From contig NZ_JAHYCA010000002.1 of the NCBI RefSeq assembly GCF_019430905.1, positions 248,001 through 312,000 on the forward strand: 64,000 bases of DNA. The letters run 5' to 3'. Below the pieces are notes generated by a model. That model saw only the letters and a list, made by a program, of their open reading frames with translations. It was not told the DNA's origin and did not search any database. Of this stretch, positions 1 to 8,112 are shown piece by piece. Made by a program: the position numbers and the translations under genes. This stretch comes from Billgrantia antri (lineage in GTDB: Bacteria; Pseudomonadota; Gammaproteobacteria; Pseudomonadales; Halomonadaceae). Each line of letters opens with the position of its first letter. The first letter of the stretch is position 1.

Positions 1-13
1 GGCTAGGAAACAT
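1..13 (-). CDS. dndE: DndE start (partial, runs off left edge)
   Basis: An ATG at 13-11 follows the dndD stop codon directly (TAA then ATG on the minus strand). The four visible codons read M-F-P-S. DndE is the small protein normally encoded straight after dndD and is needed for phosphorothioation; it is thought to bind nicked DNA. The identity rests on position and on the first few residues only, since everything else lies outside the window. Confidence 0.5.
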
Positions 14-2008
14 TTATTTCGCCTCACTCACTTTCCAGAAGTAACCTTCTTTCACGCTAGTGGCACCGGCCTGCGGCTTATACTGCAATTGGTAGGCTCT
101 AGCGATATGTGGCATAAGCTCTTCGTAGAAATTTTTATCAACCTCAGTATCAGTTGAGAGAATAATCATTTGGTGACTCGCCGTAGGAAAGTATGCTTTA
201 ACAAGTTTGCTCCGGTGCTTTGAATCGAGGCGCCCGAGTGGAGTGTCGACGATCATGGGAAGTTGTCGACCTGAAGTTTTTGCAAGCGCTTCAAGGATCG
301 AAATTGCAAAAATTTGCTTTTCGCCGGCCGAAAGTTCATCTTTTCCAATTCGTCGTCCCTCTGGGGTTAGCAAATCGACAACGAAAGTATTCGGGTTGAT
401 TTTGATATGAAGGGCCATATCTTCTTTTCGTACTAGCTTGGAAAAGCACTTTATAAATTGGTTCTCAAGTTCATGAATTTTCAATTTTGCTGTATAATTG
501 ACATAATCTGTTAGCAAGCCACTGGTGTTGCCGATGTATTTAAACAAACGCTGCTTATCGCTATTCTTAGCTGCTTCTTCATAGAGTTTATCCAGCTGTC
601 GTGCAGCTTCTACAGCTTTATTGGCTGCAACACGCCCTAGGCGTCTGATTTCTTCCAATTTGGCTTCCAGCTTGCCACACTGCTGTTGTTGAGTCAGTAA
701 GTTCTCGATATCGGTAGCAATTAGTGAGTCCTCTGGGGCGCGTGCTAGTGCCGCCCCTAGCTCATCTAGATGGGTTTCAACGCGCTCAAGCTGATTAAAT
801 AATTGACTTGCTTCATTCTTCTGTCGCCGCGCATCACTGATAGTCGAAAAGACTAGGCCAGCCTGTGAAGGGGTCAGGTCATGCGTTGGCGGGTTGGAAC
901 TGCTGTCGAGAGCGCTTTGACAAAGTGCAGCAAGCTCTTTTTCCACAAGGCGCTGTGTTTTTTCATCCAGCTTCCCTTTTAAATTTTCCGTTGCTTTGAC
1001 AAAGAATAGTTCCAACGCTTCATTAGCATGTAGGGTGCTCTGTGTGTGCAAATCTTTCTCAATCTGTTGCTCAACACGCACACAAAACTTTTCTGCCAAG
1101 GCAATTGGGGCGGCGTCGGAAAGCAGTGCTATCAGGCGAGATGACAATATCTCTCGCTCAGAGAGAAGCTGATCGCGCTGCTCTTCAAGTTGTTTACGGG
1201 TGGCCGCGAAATGGCCGCCGCGTTCGTTAATAGTTTCTTGAAGCTGGGTTACGCGTGTCTCGGCTTCAGCCCGTGCAGCACTCACCGTGTTAAGTTGTTG
1301 CCGTAATTCTTCGATGGTCTTACAGCATTCGTCTAGAGTTGCTTTTTGAACAGTAATCTTGTCTTGTATATCTTTTTCGGAGGAGTTTTTAGCGAGTTTT
1401 CGCTTCAGAACAGTCAAGTCTCCAGAAAGACGTTCAACTATATCCAGTCCAAGCAATTTCTTTATAGACTGCTCTAATATTTCTCCGCCTTTTCTTTCAG
1501 CAAGCTCAGCGATCTTTTCCCCGTCGAAGAAAAATAAATCAGAAACGCCGATTGGTATTAGTTCATTCAAAAAAACTTGAGCTTGCTCTTTGCTCAGCCC
1601 CTTTATAGTCTGGCCGTCTTCAAAAATAGTCAGCGACTCGCTAACACTTTTTCCTTTCCGCTCCCAAGCTCTCTTGACGTTATATTCATACGTCACACCA
1701 AGTTTGGAATATGTGAATGTCAATTCTATTGAAGCAGTTTCAGAGGGGCTTGTGCCTTTTCGCGGGGCATGGATAGCATCGAGCAGGAATGCTTCATAAC
1801 GCTTTTGAGATATGTTATTTCCAAGTGAATGGCGTCCATAAAGAGCCAAGCGAATACCCAATAAAATGCTAGTTTTACCTGCACCGTTTAGCCCACCAAA
1901 AAGAATGATCGGACAATTATGGTTAGCATTTTTTCGTGGCGAAAGTTCGAAGTGATTTTTTCCTTCGAAAACGCGAAAATCAGTTAATATTAAATCTTTA
2001 ATAAGCAT
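14..2008 (-). CDS. dndD: DNA sulfur modification ATPase DndD
   Basis: 664-residue SMC/RecN-like ATPase of the phosphorothioation machinery. It is thought to use ATP to open or nick DNA so that DndC can place sulfur in the backbone. Visible features: Walker A GGLNGAGKTS at residues 38-47, a long heptad-rich coiled coil through roughly 190-480, an ABC-type signature LSAGEKQ near 570, and a Walker B region MIVDTPLGRLD near 600. The length is normal for the family. It overlaps dndC by one base, the tight spacing of a translationally coupled operon. The DNA is clearly AT-richer than the genes to the right of 4900, consistent with horizontal acquisition. Confidence 0.95.
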   Translation of the reverse strand: MLIKDLILTDFRVFEGKNHFELSPRKNANHNCPIILFGGLNGAGKTSILLGIRLALYGRHSLGNNISQKRYEAFLLDAIHAPRKGTSPSETASIELTFTYSKLGVTYEYNVKRAWERKGKSVSESLTIFEDGQTIKGLSKEQAQVFLNELIPIGVSDLFFFDGEKIAELAERKGGEILEQSIKKLLGLDIVERLSGDLTVLKRKLAKNSSEKDIQDKITVQKATLDECCKTIEELRQQLNTVSAARAEAETRVTQLQETINERGGHFAATRKQLEEQRDQLLSEREILSSRLIALLSDAAPIALAEKFCVRVEQQIEKDLHTQSTLHANEALELFFVKATENLKGKLDEKTQRLVEKELAALCQSALDSSSNPPTHDLTPSQAGLVFSTISDARRQKNEASQLFNQLERVETHLDELGAALARAPEDSLIATDIENLLTQQQQCGKLEAKLEEIRRLGRVAANKAVEAARQLDKLYEEAAKNSDKQRLFKYIGNTSGLLTDYVNYTAKLKIHELENQFIKCFSKLVRKEDMALHIKINPNTFVVDLLTPEGRRIGKDELSAGEKQIFAISILEALAKTSGRQLPMIVDTPLGRLDSKHRSKLVKAYFPTASHQMIILSTDTEVDKNFYEELMPHIARAYQLQYKPQAGATSVKEGYFWKVSEAK

Positions 2009-3528
2009 TACTGGAAAAACTCGGCAAATTCTTTTTGGATTTCTTCAGCGTGAGATTTTCCTCGCTTACGAAATGACTCATTTCTCTCGTTAACCACTTC
2101 GAGTGTTTCCCAATCTCGTTGAAGGATGGACTCTAACTTATCCAAAATTCCTCTCCGACTGCCTAAGCCAGAAACTTGCAACTCAGCCTCAAGTAATTTT
2201 CTGACTAAAGCTACTGGTACTCCATACGTCTCGCACAGCTCTGCCAGTATACTGGAATCAGCTTTAGTGAAGGCGCCAGCATCATCTTCGACCCAAGAGA
2301 GATCTTCACCATAAACAGCACGGTAAATGGATGGTAGAGAATCTTCCCAATCTGGTTCGTTGGGGTCTCTTAGCCATTCTCTACGTATTACGTGAAGTTC
2401 GGGCCGGGTGATGAGCTCAATTTCTCTTCCGGCATCGTTTATTTCTTTTTCGATTTCAAGTAGCTCTTTCAGAAATTCTTTTCGCTTGGAAAGCCAATAG
2501 GGACCGGGAATGTGACGGACCTCTTTAATATTATCATCCTTAATATCGCCTGAATTGTACGACACACGACCTGTCCGACGCCGAAAATTGCGGTATTCTT
2601 CGGCATTGTCAGGTTGCCGTGATGCATAAAGCTTATTGCGAAATTTTAGCAGTGGCTCCATCCAGGCCGCACCAGACTCAATTAGCCCATGGAGGGCCTT
2701 ATCTTCTGTCACAACTGTACATGTCCAGCAGCCAAAACGACTATTCCCACAAGAAGGTGTGCTTTTATCGATCACTAATGGACATTCACCTTGGTTTGAG
2801 CCTTTATACAGCTCAAAAAGCATTCGATTTGAACCTCCCCAAGGGCAGGGTGCGCTCATCAAATACATCCAGACATCATCTGCCGACCAGCTTTCAATCG
2901 GCATATAAGTATACGCGTTGGGAAGCGAGCTATGCCTGCTCAGTGCGGTGCCGTCGATTTTATGCTTGGCAATAACTTGCGCTCTGGAGGCGCTCTCTTG
3001 ACTACGGGAGCCCAATACCACGATAGTTTCCCCATACTGAGCAACAGTGTCTAGGATGAACGTACTGACCGGGTCAATTTTCATCCTCTCAGTACACCAT
3101 CTGAATGTTTGATTGGGTGCTGGATAGCCACGGCCAATCAGGTTGACCCAGAAGGTCTGATCCGTTTTGGGTTCAACGCTATGGGCGCTGAGAGGCAGCT
3201 GTTCGTGCACAGCTGCTTCGTTTATCGCCACAAGTGTTCGCTGAATCATGTCAACGACTACAGGGGTTTCAACTAATGTGTCGGATGAAACGACGTAAAT
3301 ATGCTTTTTCCGAAGCTTAGGAGGGAGTTCGATCAGTGCGGTATAAACTAAAGAAAGTACGCAGGTCGAGTCCTTGCCGCCGCTGAAGCCAATAATCCAA
3401 GGGCGGTCATCGGAAGTGTAGATGCGCTGTATCTCTCCGACTAAATCCACTAGAGGCCGGCCAGCTACCACTGCTTCTTTGATCAGGGAGGTGTGATCAG
3501 CATAGATAAACTGCTCTTTCGCTGACAT
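2008..3528 (-). CDS. dndC: Phosphorothioation protein DndC
   Basis: 506-residue protein of the PAPS-reductase/ATP-pyrophosphatase superfamily. In the Dnd pathway it activates the DNA backbone and accepts sulfur from a cysteine desulfurase. The PP-loop SGGKDS is at residues 49-54. A cysteine cluster CGNSRFGCWTC in the middle of the protein fits the iron-sulfur cluster known for DndC. The start overlaps the dndB stop by one base, as dndC and dndD do. No dedicated dndA cysteine desulfurase lies upstream; in many hosts the housekeeping IscS supplies sulfur, and I infer that here. Confidence 0.96.
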   Translation of the reverse strand: MSAKEQFIYADHTSLIKEAVVAGRPLVDLVGEIQRIYTSDDRPWIIGFSGGKDSTCVLSLVYTALIELPPKLRKKHIYVVSSDTLVETPVVVDMIQRTLVAINEAAVHEQLPLSAHSVEPKTDQTFWVNLIGRGYPAPNQTFRWCTERMKIDPVSTFILDTVAQYGETIVVLGSRSQESASRAQVIAKHKIDGTALSRHSSLPNAYTYMPIESWSADDVWMYLMSAPCPWGGSNRMLFELYKGSNQGECPLVIDKSTPSCGNSRFGCWTCTVVTEDKALHGLIESGAAWMEPLLKFRNKLYASRQPDNAEEYRNFRRRTGRVSYNSGDIKDDNIKEVRHIPGPYWLSKRKEFLKELLEIEKEINDAGREIELITRPELHVIRREWLRDPNEPDWEDSLPSIYRAVYGEDLSWVEDDAGAFTKADSSILAELCETYGVPVALVRKLLEAELQVSGLGSRRGILDKLESILQRDWETLEVVNERNESFRKRGKSHAEEIQKEFAEFFQ

Positions 3529-4604
3529 TACTTTAACGCCTTTTCATATTCGTGTTCGCTGTCTGTTAACGCGATGCCTAGTTGTTGCTTGACATAATTT
3601 CCTGTTAACACAACGCTGGCACGGGCTTTGCTGATACGCCCGTGATGCATGGCACGACCTTCCCACTCATTATTAGCACGTGACCAATCAATGTGCTGGA
3701 GCCTTTCTAGGATATTTTTCCATTGGGGCTTAGGTTTGTAAAGAAGTTCTGCGCCGATATTTCCTATAGCTTGTAGCATGACGCCATGAGCATGAACGTA
3801 CTGCTCTCTTAATTCGCTAGTTGCGACTTTTTTTTCCAGAGCAAGCTGCCAGTCGGCCATGTTGGCTGCAACGCTATTCCAGAAGTCTATGGCAAGTTCT
3901 TGCTCTTCTTTAGTGATAAGGTCGCCCTTGCGCTTCTGTAAAAGGGTTTTGGTTGCGTTTTTAATCGCGGAAAGAGTAAAGAGCTTGCTGCTGCGGTTCG
4001 ATATGCTTGATTTTTCCATCTCGGTGAGCCTGGAAAATACAGTAACTTGGTTGGCTACATTGCGTGCCATCTCTGCTATAGCATCGCGGTGATCATAAAG
4101 TGTGCTTATGGAATCACTTGGTCGAACAGCATGTTTGTTCAAGTCGGCAAACATTTGCTGGCTGCGTTTCAGGCCGGCGTCAATAAAAAATAATACTGGT
4201 ATGTTGTCATAGCCAAGCTCGGGGTTTTGCTCTATTGCTTGTATGATGGCTTCCCTGCGGTGTTGGCCGTCGTTAATTAGAATCTTGGCGTCCATTGGTA
4301 TTGAGAGTAGCCCTAAATTTTGCCCTAGCCCCGTATCAGTGCTTGGTTCAAATGTAACTTGGGCGTCAATGGATGCTGTAATTGCAGATAAGGTGTAGTT
4401 AGTTGGGTTTTCTACCAGATAGCTTGCTATTTCTGGAACGCGTGTTCGGTTGAGCGTACGCTGAGCTCGTAACTCGGGTGGTACCTCTTGGCTGTCAAAA
4501 ATAAAAATTTTTGGAACCAGGCGCATGGGGCACATAGCAACATAGCAGGGTCTGCCTGATTGAACGCCCCTCGCCGCTGGGAAAGTATGTGAAAAATCGA
4601 CCAT
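3528..4604 (-). CDS. dndB: DGQHR-domain protein DndB
   Basis: 358-residue DGQHR-domain protein, first gene of the operon. The defining motif DGQHRR is at residues 112-117, followed by FADLNKHAVRPS, the second conserved block of the family. DndB is not essential for sulfur insertion; in studied systems it represses the dnd operon and alters modification frequency. It is separated from its upstream neighbour by about 295 bases that hold its own promoter. The first residues (MVDFSHTFPA, then YVAMCPMRLVPKIF) match the usual DndB N-terminus, which supports the ATG at 4604. Confidence 0.95.
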   Translation of the reverse strand: MVDFSHTFPAARGVQSGRPCYVAMCPMRLVPKIFIFDSQEVPPELRAQRTLNRTRVPEIASYLVENPTNYTLSAITASIDAQVTFEPSTDTGLGQNLGLLSIPMDAKILINDGQHRREAIIQAIEQNPELGYDNIPVLFFIDAGLKRSQQMFADLNKHAVRPSDSISTLYDHRDAIAEMARNVANQVTVFSRLTEMEKSSISNRSSKLFTLSAIKNATKTLLQKRKGDLITKEEQELAIDFWNSVAANMADWQLALEKKVATSELREQYVHAHGVMLQAIGNIGAELLYKPKPQWKNILERLQHIDWSRANNEWEGRAMHHGRISKARASVVLTGNYVKQQLGIALTDSEHEYEKALK

Positions 4605-4619
4605 GCGCTGCCACCCAAA

Positions 4620-4668
4620 TGGAAGTCAAAATCAGCTGGAAGTGAAAGTAGCAAGAAAAAAACTTCCA
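4620..4668. repeat. TGGAAGT heptamer repeats over the dnd promoter
   Basis: The heptamer TGGAAGT occurs twice in direct orientation (4620-4626 and 4637-4643, 17 bases apart) and once inverted as ACTTCCA (4662-4668). The inverted copy abuts the -35 hexamer and the second direct copy lies beside the -10. This placement is what an operator would look like. Whether DndB or another protein binds it is unknown. Confidence 0.5.
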
Positions 4669-4674
4669 TGTCAA
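4645..4674 (-). promoter_or_regulatory. Predicted sigma-70 promoter of dndBCD(E)
   Basis: On the minus strand a perfect -35 TTGACA (4674-4669) is followed after 18 bases by TACTTT (4650-4645). Initiation would fall near 4637, leaving a leader of roughly 35 bases before the dndB ATG at 4604. Confidence 0.6.
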
Positions 4675-4899
4675 TGCGGAAAGGCTCCAGAGCAGTACTG
4701 GAGTAGGCGGCAGCGGCAAGGAGATAAGCGGGCGATCCGGCCGTATGGCAGTTGCTCCCCCGCTAGAGCCTCTGTAGCAGCATCTGCTCAGTGCATTGAT
4801 GACTAAGGGAATCGTGATCCCTGCGCCGAGTCCAACCATTGCGGGAATCTACATAAAGCGGGCGCCTCAAGGGCGCCTGTTTTCGTTATGGCATTGCCT
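4675..4899. other. Gap between dadA-like gene and dnd operon; composition changes here
   Basis: No convincing gene is present. Base composition changes from AT-rich dnd DNA to the GC-rich backbone within this stretch, so it is the likely island edge. I see no tRNA gene, integrase or clear direct repeat that would mark an attachment site. A short minus-strand open frame starting at 4839 has no recognisable features and runs into dndB in another frame. Confidence 0.45.
4861..4877. terminator. Hairpin after the dadA-like gene
   Basis: Perfect stem GGCGCC (4861-4866) / GGCGCC (4872-4877) with a five-base loop, just past the end of the minus-strand gene at 4900. The minus-strand tail is only moderately T-rich (CGCTTTATG) while the plus strand has TGTTTT, so it may act weakly in both directions. 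Confidence 0.4.
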
Positions 4900-6141
4900 T
4901 CAAAAGCGATCGACGCGGAACGGTGCCATATCCACCGCGGGTGTTTCGCCATCCATCATCTGGGCGAGCAGTTCGCCGGTGGCCGGGCCCAGGGTGAAGC
5001 CCTGATGGCCGTGGCCGAAGGCGAGCCACAGCCCTTCCTTGTTGGGGGCGGGCCCGATCACCGGCTTCATGTCGGGCAGGCAGGGGCGGGCGCCTTTCCA
5101 GGGCTGGCTGTCGCGACGCTTGCCCAGCGGGAACAGCTTGCGTGCCACCTTCTCGGCGGCGGCCAGTTGCTTGTACTGGGGCGGCGATTCCAGGTCGGCC
5201 AGCTCGGCGCCGGTGGTCAGGCGAATGCCGGCGCGCATCGGTTCGAGCAGGAAGCCTTTCTCGGCGTCCATCACCCAGTGGTTGAGCTTGGCTTCGCCTT
5301 CGGCGGAGTAGTGCATGTGGTAGCCGCGCTTCACGAACAGCGGCACTTTCATGCCCAGCCTGCCCAGCAGCTCTCCGGCCCAGGGGCCCAGGGCCACTAC
5401 CACCTCTTCTGCCTCCAGGGGGCCTTCGCTGGTATCGACTTGCCAGCCACCCTCGACCTGGCGCACGTCCTCGACGCTGGCCTTCATCACCTGGCCGCCC
5501 TGTTCGGCAAAGCTGCGGGCGTAGGCCTGCACCAGGCCGCCCGGGTCCGAGACCATCCAGGGCTGCGTCCAGTGGATCGCTCCGACCAGCCCCTTGCCCA
5601 GATGCGGCTCCTTGGCATAGAGCGCCTCGGCGTCCAGCACCTCATACTCCACCCCGAAGCGCTCGTGGTTCTCCTGGGCTTCTTTCTGGCGCTCCTCCAA
5701 CTCCTTTTGGGTGCGGTAAAGCTCCAGCCAGCCGCCCTTGCGCACCAGCGCCTCGGCGCCGGCAGCCTCGATCATCGGGGCGTGGGCATCCTGGCAGCGC
5801 ATGATCAGCGATGCCCACTCGTTCACGATGCGCTCGTAGCGCTTACCGCTCGAGTTCAGCCAGTAGTCCAGCAGCGGGCCCGCGGCGCTCAGCATGCCGC
5901 TGGGACGGTAGCGGATGTCCACCTGGCGGTTGGGCACCACTCGCAGCAGGGTGGCGACATCACGGGGGAAGGCGTAGGGACGCACTGCCTCGCGCTGGAT
6001 GATGCCGGCATTGCCGAAGGAGGTCTCGAGACCCGGCTCGCGGCGGTCCACCAGCGTGACGTCATGACCGCGACGCACCAGATGCCAGGCCACGGATACG
6101 CCGACCATGCCGGCACCAAGAACGATGATTTTGCGGGCCAT
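4900..6141 (-). CDS. FAD-dependent D-amino-acid dehydrogenase (DadA-like)
   Basis: 413 residues when started at the ATG at 6141, which has GGGAGA upstream and puts the dinucleotide fold at the very N-terminus (IIVLGAGMVGVSVAWHLVRR, the GxGxxG FAD site). The rest has the DAO/DadA layout, with TSFGNAG near residue 40 and a C-terminal GLWLAFGHGHQGFTLGPATG block that contacts FAD. DadA-type enzymes oxidise D-amino acids and pass electrons to the respiratory chain. The exact substrate cannot be read from sequence. A longer frame to 6198 adds residues that resemble no FAD fold. It stands alone, with no alanine racemase next to it. Confidence 0.82.
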   Translation of the reverse strand: MARKIIVLGAGMVGVSVAWHLVRRGHDVTLVDRREPGLETSFGNAGIIQREAVRPYAFPRDVATLLRVVPNRQVDIRYRPSGMLSAAGPLLDYWLNSSGKRYERIVNEWASLIMRCQDAHAPMIEAAGAEALVRKGGWLELYRTQKELEERQKEAQENHERFGVEYEVLDAEALYAKEPHLGKGLVGAIHWTQPWMVSDPGGLVQAYARSFAEQGGQVMKASVEDVRQVEGGWQVDTSEGPLEAEEVVVALGPWAGELLGRLGMKVPLFVKRGYHMHYSAEGEAKLNHWVMDAEKGFLLEPMRAGIRLTTGAELADLESPPQYKQLAAAEKVARKLFPLGKRRDSQPWKGARPCLPDMKPVIGPAPNKEGLWLAFGHGHQGFTLGPATGELLAQMMDGETPAVDMAPFRVDRF

Positions 6142-6459
6142 GAAAGTCTCCCTGCCGATGGAAAATGGAAGGCTCCGCCGCGGGGCAGAGCCTGTCATGG
6201 GCGGAGTTTATCAGCACTTCCCAGAAAATCGGCCACCTGCTGAAAATTAAGATTATCGCTCTATATTTTTAATAGAAGGCGGAATCTTTATCCATCAATA
6301 GAGTGGTTAATGGAATTATTTTCGTATCCGGCTCCTGGCCCTGCGTTGGACACCGGCCAGGCAGCGAGCCGCTGGCCACCGAGTGCCTTCCGTTCCCGCG
6401 CGACTGACCGGAGCGGCGCCGCCAGCGTGGATGGACGGCGCTGCAAGGACTAGCCTCAA
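6142..6459. other. Intergenic region upstream of divergent dadA-like and HAD genes
   Basis: 318 bases without a convincing gene. The part around 6240-6320 is AT-rich (TATATTTTTAATAG) and probably carries the promoter of the leftward gene; the part after 6330 is GC-rich leader for the rightward gene. An in-frame TAG at 6451-6453 excludes any start upstream of the TTG at 6460. Confidence 0.4.
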
Positions 6460-7317
6460 TTGCTGAAGGCGGTCTTGCTCGACATCAGCGGCGTGCTGAG
6501 CGAGGACGGCGAGGCCCTGCCCGGCGCCGTGGAGGCGGTGGCGCGGCTGCAGTCCAGCGGCCTGGCGCTGCGCTTTTTGACCAACACTTCGCGCAAGACC
6601 TCGGCCGCGGTGCGTGACGAGCTGCAGCGACTGGGCTTCGCCCCGGCGCCCGAGCAGGTGTTCACCGCACCGGGGGCTATCCGTCGCTATCTCGAGCGTA
6701 GCGGGCTTCGTCCCTACCTGCTGATCCATGAGCGGCTCGAGCCCGAGTTTGCCGGCCTGCCCTGCGAAAAGCCCAATGCGGTGGTGCTCGGCGATGCCGA
6801 GCAGCGCCTGGACTATGCCCACCTCGACGAGGCCTTCCAGCTGCTGCTGGAGGGAGCGCCGTTGCTTGCCGTGGGCACCAACCGCTACTTTCGCCAGTCG
6901 GGCACCCTGCACCTGGACGCGGGGCCCTTCGTGCGCGCTTTGGAATATGCCGCCGGCATCGAGGCCAAGGTGCTGGGAAAACCCGCGAGCGATTTCTTCC
7001 ATGCCGTGCTCGACGACATCGGGGTGGCGCCCGGCGAGGCGCTGATGGTGGGTGATGACGTGGAGTGCGATGTGATCGCCGCCATGGAGCTCGGCTTGCA
7101 GGCGTGCCTGATTCGCTCAGGCAAGTATTGCGGGGGGATGAGGCGCGGGCGCCGCAGGCACGCTGCGAGGCGAGCCTGGCCGAGCTGGTCGATACGTTGC
7201 TGGAGGCGCGCTAGGCGTGGCTGCCACCTCTCCAACAGCACTTGCTCCAGGTATGATTCCAATGTCTCGCAGCGTGGTAGTTACCGCTCGGTAATTTTCA
7301 TGGCGATGAAGACTTGA
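6460..7317 (+). CDS. HAD superfamily IIA phosphatase (LHPP-like), C-terminus frameshifted
   Basis: HAD hydrolase related to phospholysine phosphohistidine pyrophosphatases. It starts at TTG 6460, since TAG at 6451 blocks anything longer. Motifs: LLDISGVLSEDG (motif I, nucleophile Asp), FLTNTSRKT (motif II), LGKPASDFF (motif III) and VGDDVECDV (motif IV). After CLIRSGKY near 7127 the encoded protein becomes an arginine-rich tail to 7317. One extra G in the G6 run at 7132-7137 would restore GDEARAPQARCEASLAELV and a stop at 7212-7214, a normal family C-terminus. The catalytic core is intact. The shift may be a real mutation or a homopolymer sequencing error. Confidence 0.8.
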   Translation: MLKAVLLDISGVLSEDGEALPGAVEAVARLQSSGLALRFLTNTSRKTSAAVRDELQRLGFAPAPEQVFTAPGAIRRYLERSGLRPYLLIHERLEPEFAGLPCEKPNAVVLGDAEQRLDYAHLDEAFQLLLEGAPLLAVGTNRYFRQSGTLHLDAGPFVRALEYAAGIEAKVLGKPASDFFHAVLDDIGVAPGEALMVGDDVECDVIAAMELGLQACLIRSGKYCGGMRRGRRRHAARRAWPSWSIRCWRRARRGCHLSNSTCSRYDSNVSQRGSYRSVIFMAMKT

Positions 7318-7344
7318 GCGGAGGAGCAAATTACCGATCGTTAA
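7281..7344. promoter_or_regulatory. Pair of TTACCG-N2-CGGTAA operator-like palindromes
   Basis: TTACCGCTCGGTAA (7281-7294) is a perfect palindrome around a two-base centre. TTACCGATCGTTAA (7331-7344) is the same palindrome with one mismatch. The two start exactly 50 bases apart, about five helical turns. The shape resembles TetR-family operators. No regulator gene lies in the adjacent 7215-7481 gap, which otherwise shows no convincing gene. Confidence 0.5.
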
Positions 7345-7481
7345 CTTTTTCAAGGTCACGCTGGCACGGTAACGTTGGGGCTCGGGAGGCTGCGCTGGGG
7401 AAGCGCTGGACAAATCGCCGAGCGAGATGAAGCGCAACGCAGTGATTCGCTCGTGCAGGCATATGTGCAGTGTTTCCCTGG

Positions 7482-8024
7482 TTATCGCGCAGCGCCGCGA
7501 ATCCTTGCCTCGCCTTCCGTCAATACGCTCCATGCCTGGCGTTGCAGGGCCTGGTCACCCCTTGTCATCACTTCCAGCAATTGGCGCTTCTCGGCCAGGT
7601 AGACCCGGGCGAAGCCGGGGGCCCGCGCGACGATGCTGCCGGTGTTGTCGATCAGGTCGGCGTACTTGATGGTCTGCGCCTCGGGCGAAACCTCGGCCAG
7701 CCGGTTGCGCTCCAGCGCCTTGCGGTGAGCGCGGTTGCCGATTTCCGGGTCGATGAATTGATCCGTCAGTTCCAGGACCAGTGCGGTCACTCGCTCGCCG
7801 AAGCACGCCTCGAGGTCTAGCGCCGTAACGGCGGTATCCTCGAGCACGTCGTGCAGGTGGGCAGCGGCGATCATCTCCACGGTTGCCGTCTCTACGGCCG
7901 ATACCCTCTCCGCGACGGCCACCGGATGATGCCAGTAGGGCTCGCCGGTGTACTTGCGCTGCTGCCCCACGGCTTGATGCGCGGCCCGGCAGAACAGTGC
8001 CGCCCGTTCGATCATGTCGTCCAT
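7482..8024 (-). CDS. HD-domain phosphohydrolase (SpoT/MESH1-like)
   Basis: 180-residue HD protein resembling small alarmone hydrolases. The substrate-pocket part reads RKYTGEPYWHHPVAVAE, the HD motif is AAHLHDVLEDT near residue 57, and a later TIKYADLIDN supplies further ligands. Small proteins of this kind remove pyrophosphate from (p)ppGpp in the cytoplasm. It contains no synthetase, TGS or ACT domain, so it would be hydrolase only. The ATG at 8024 has GGAGAG nine bases upstream, and that Shine-Dalgarno is the last of a series of GGA repeats in the leader. It lies downstream of DUF1289 on the same strand, 88 bases apart. The substrate is inferred from the family. Confidence 0.8.
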   Translation of the reverse strand: MDDMIERAALFCRAAHQAVGQQRKYTGEPYWHHPVAVAERVSAVETATVEMIAAAHLHDVLEDTAVTALDLEACFGERVTALVLELTDQFIDPEIGNRAHRKALERNRLAEVSPEAQTIKYADLIDNTGSIVARAPGFARVYLAEKRQLLEVMTRGDQALQRQAWSVLTEGEARIRGAAR

Positions 8025-8035
8025 GCTGGTTACTC

Positions 8036-8098
8036 TCTCCGTTAATCTCTCCGTAACACTCTCCGCTTCACTATCTTCCGTTCCACTCTATTCCGTAC
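8036..8098 (-). promoter_or_regulatory. Repeated GGA leader upstream of the HD gene
   Basis: On the minus strand the motif (A/G)CGGA recurs five times before the start codon, at plus-strand positions 8092-8096, 8077-8081, 8062-8066, 8050-8054 and 8038-8042, with steps of 15, 15, 12 and 12 bases. An extra TGGAA lies at 8081-8085. The last copy forms the ribosome binding site. A(N)GGA is the core recognised by CsrA/RsmA proteins, so this could be a multi-site translational control element. Confidence 0.45.
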
Positions 8099-8112
8099 CA
8101 CCTTCACCTGCC

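Noticed and set aside
4495..4839. Minus-strand open frame before dndB
   Set aside because: Overlaps dndB in another frame and crosses the predicted dnd promoter; no recognisable product.
4888..6243. Long plus-strand open frame opposite the DadA-like gene
   Set aside because: It is the mirror of a clear FAD oxidoreductase on the other strand; its composition is Gly/His/Leu-rich noise with no motif.
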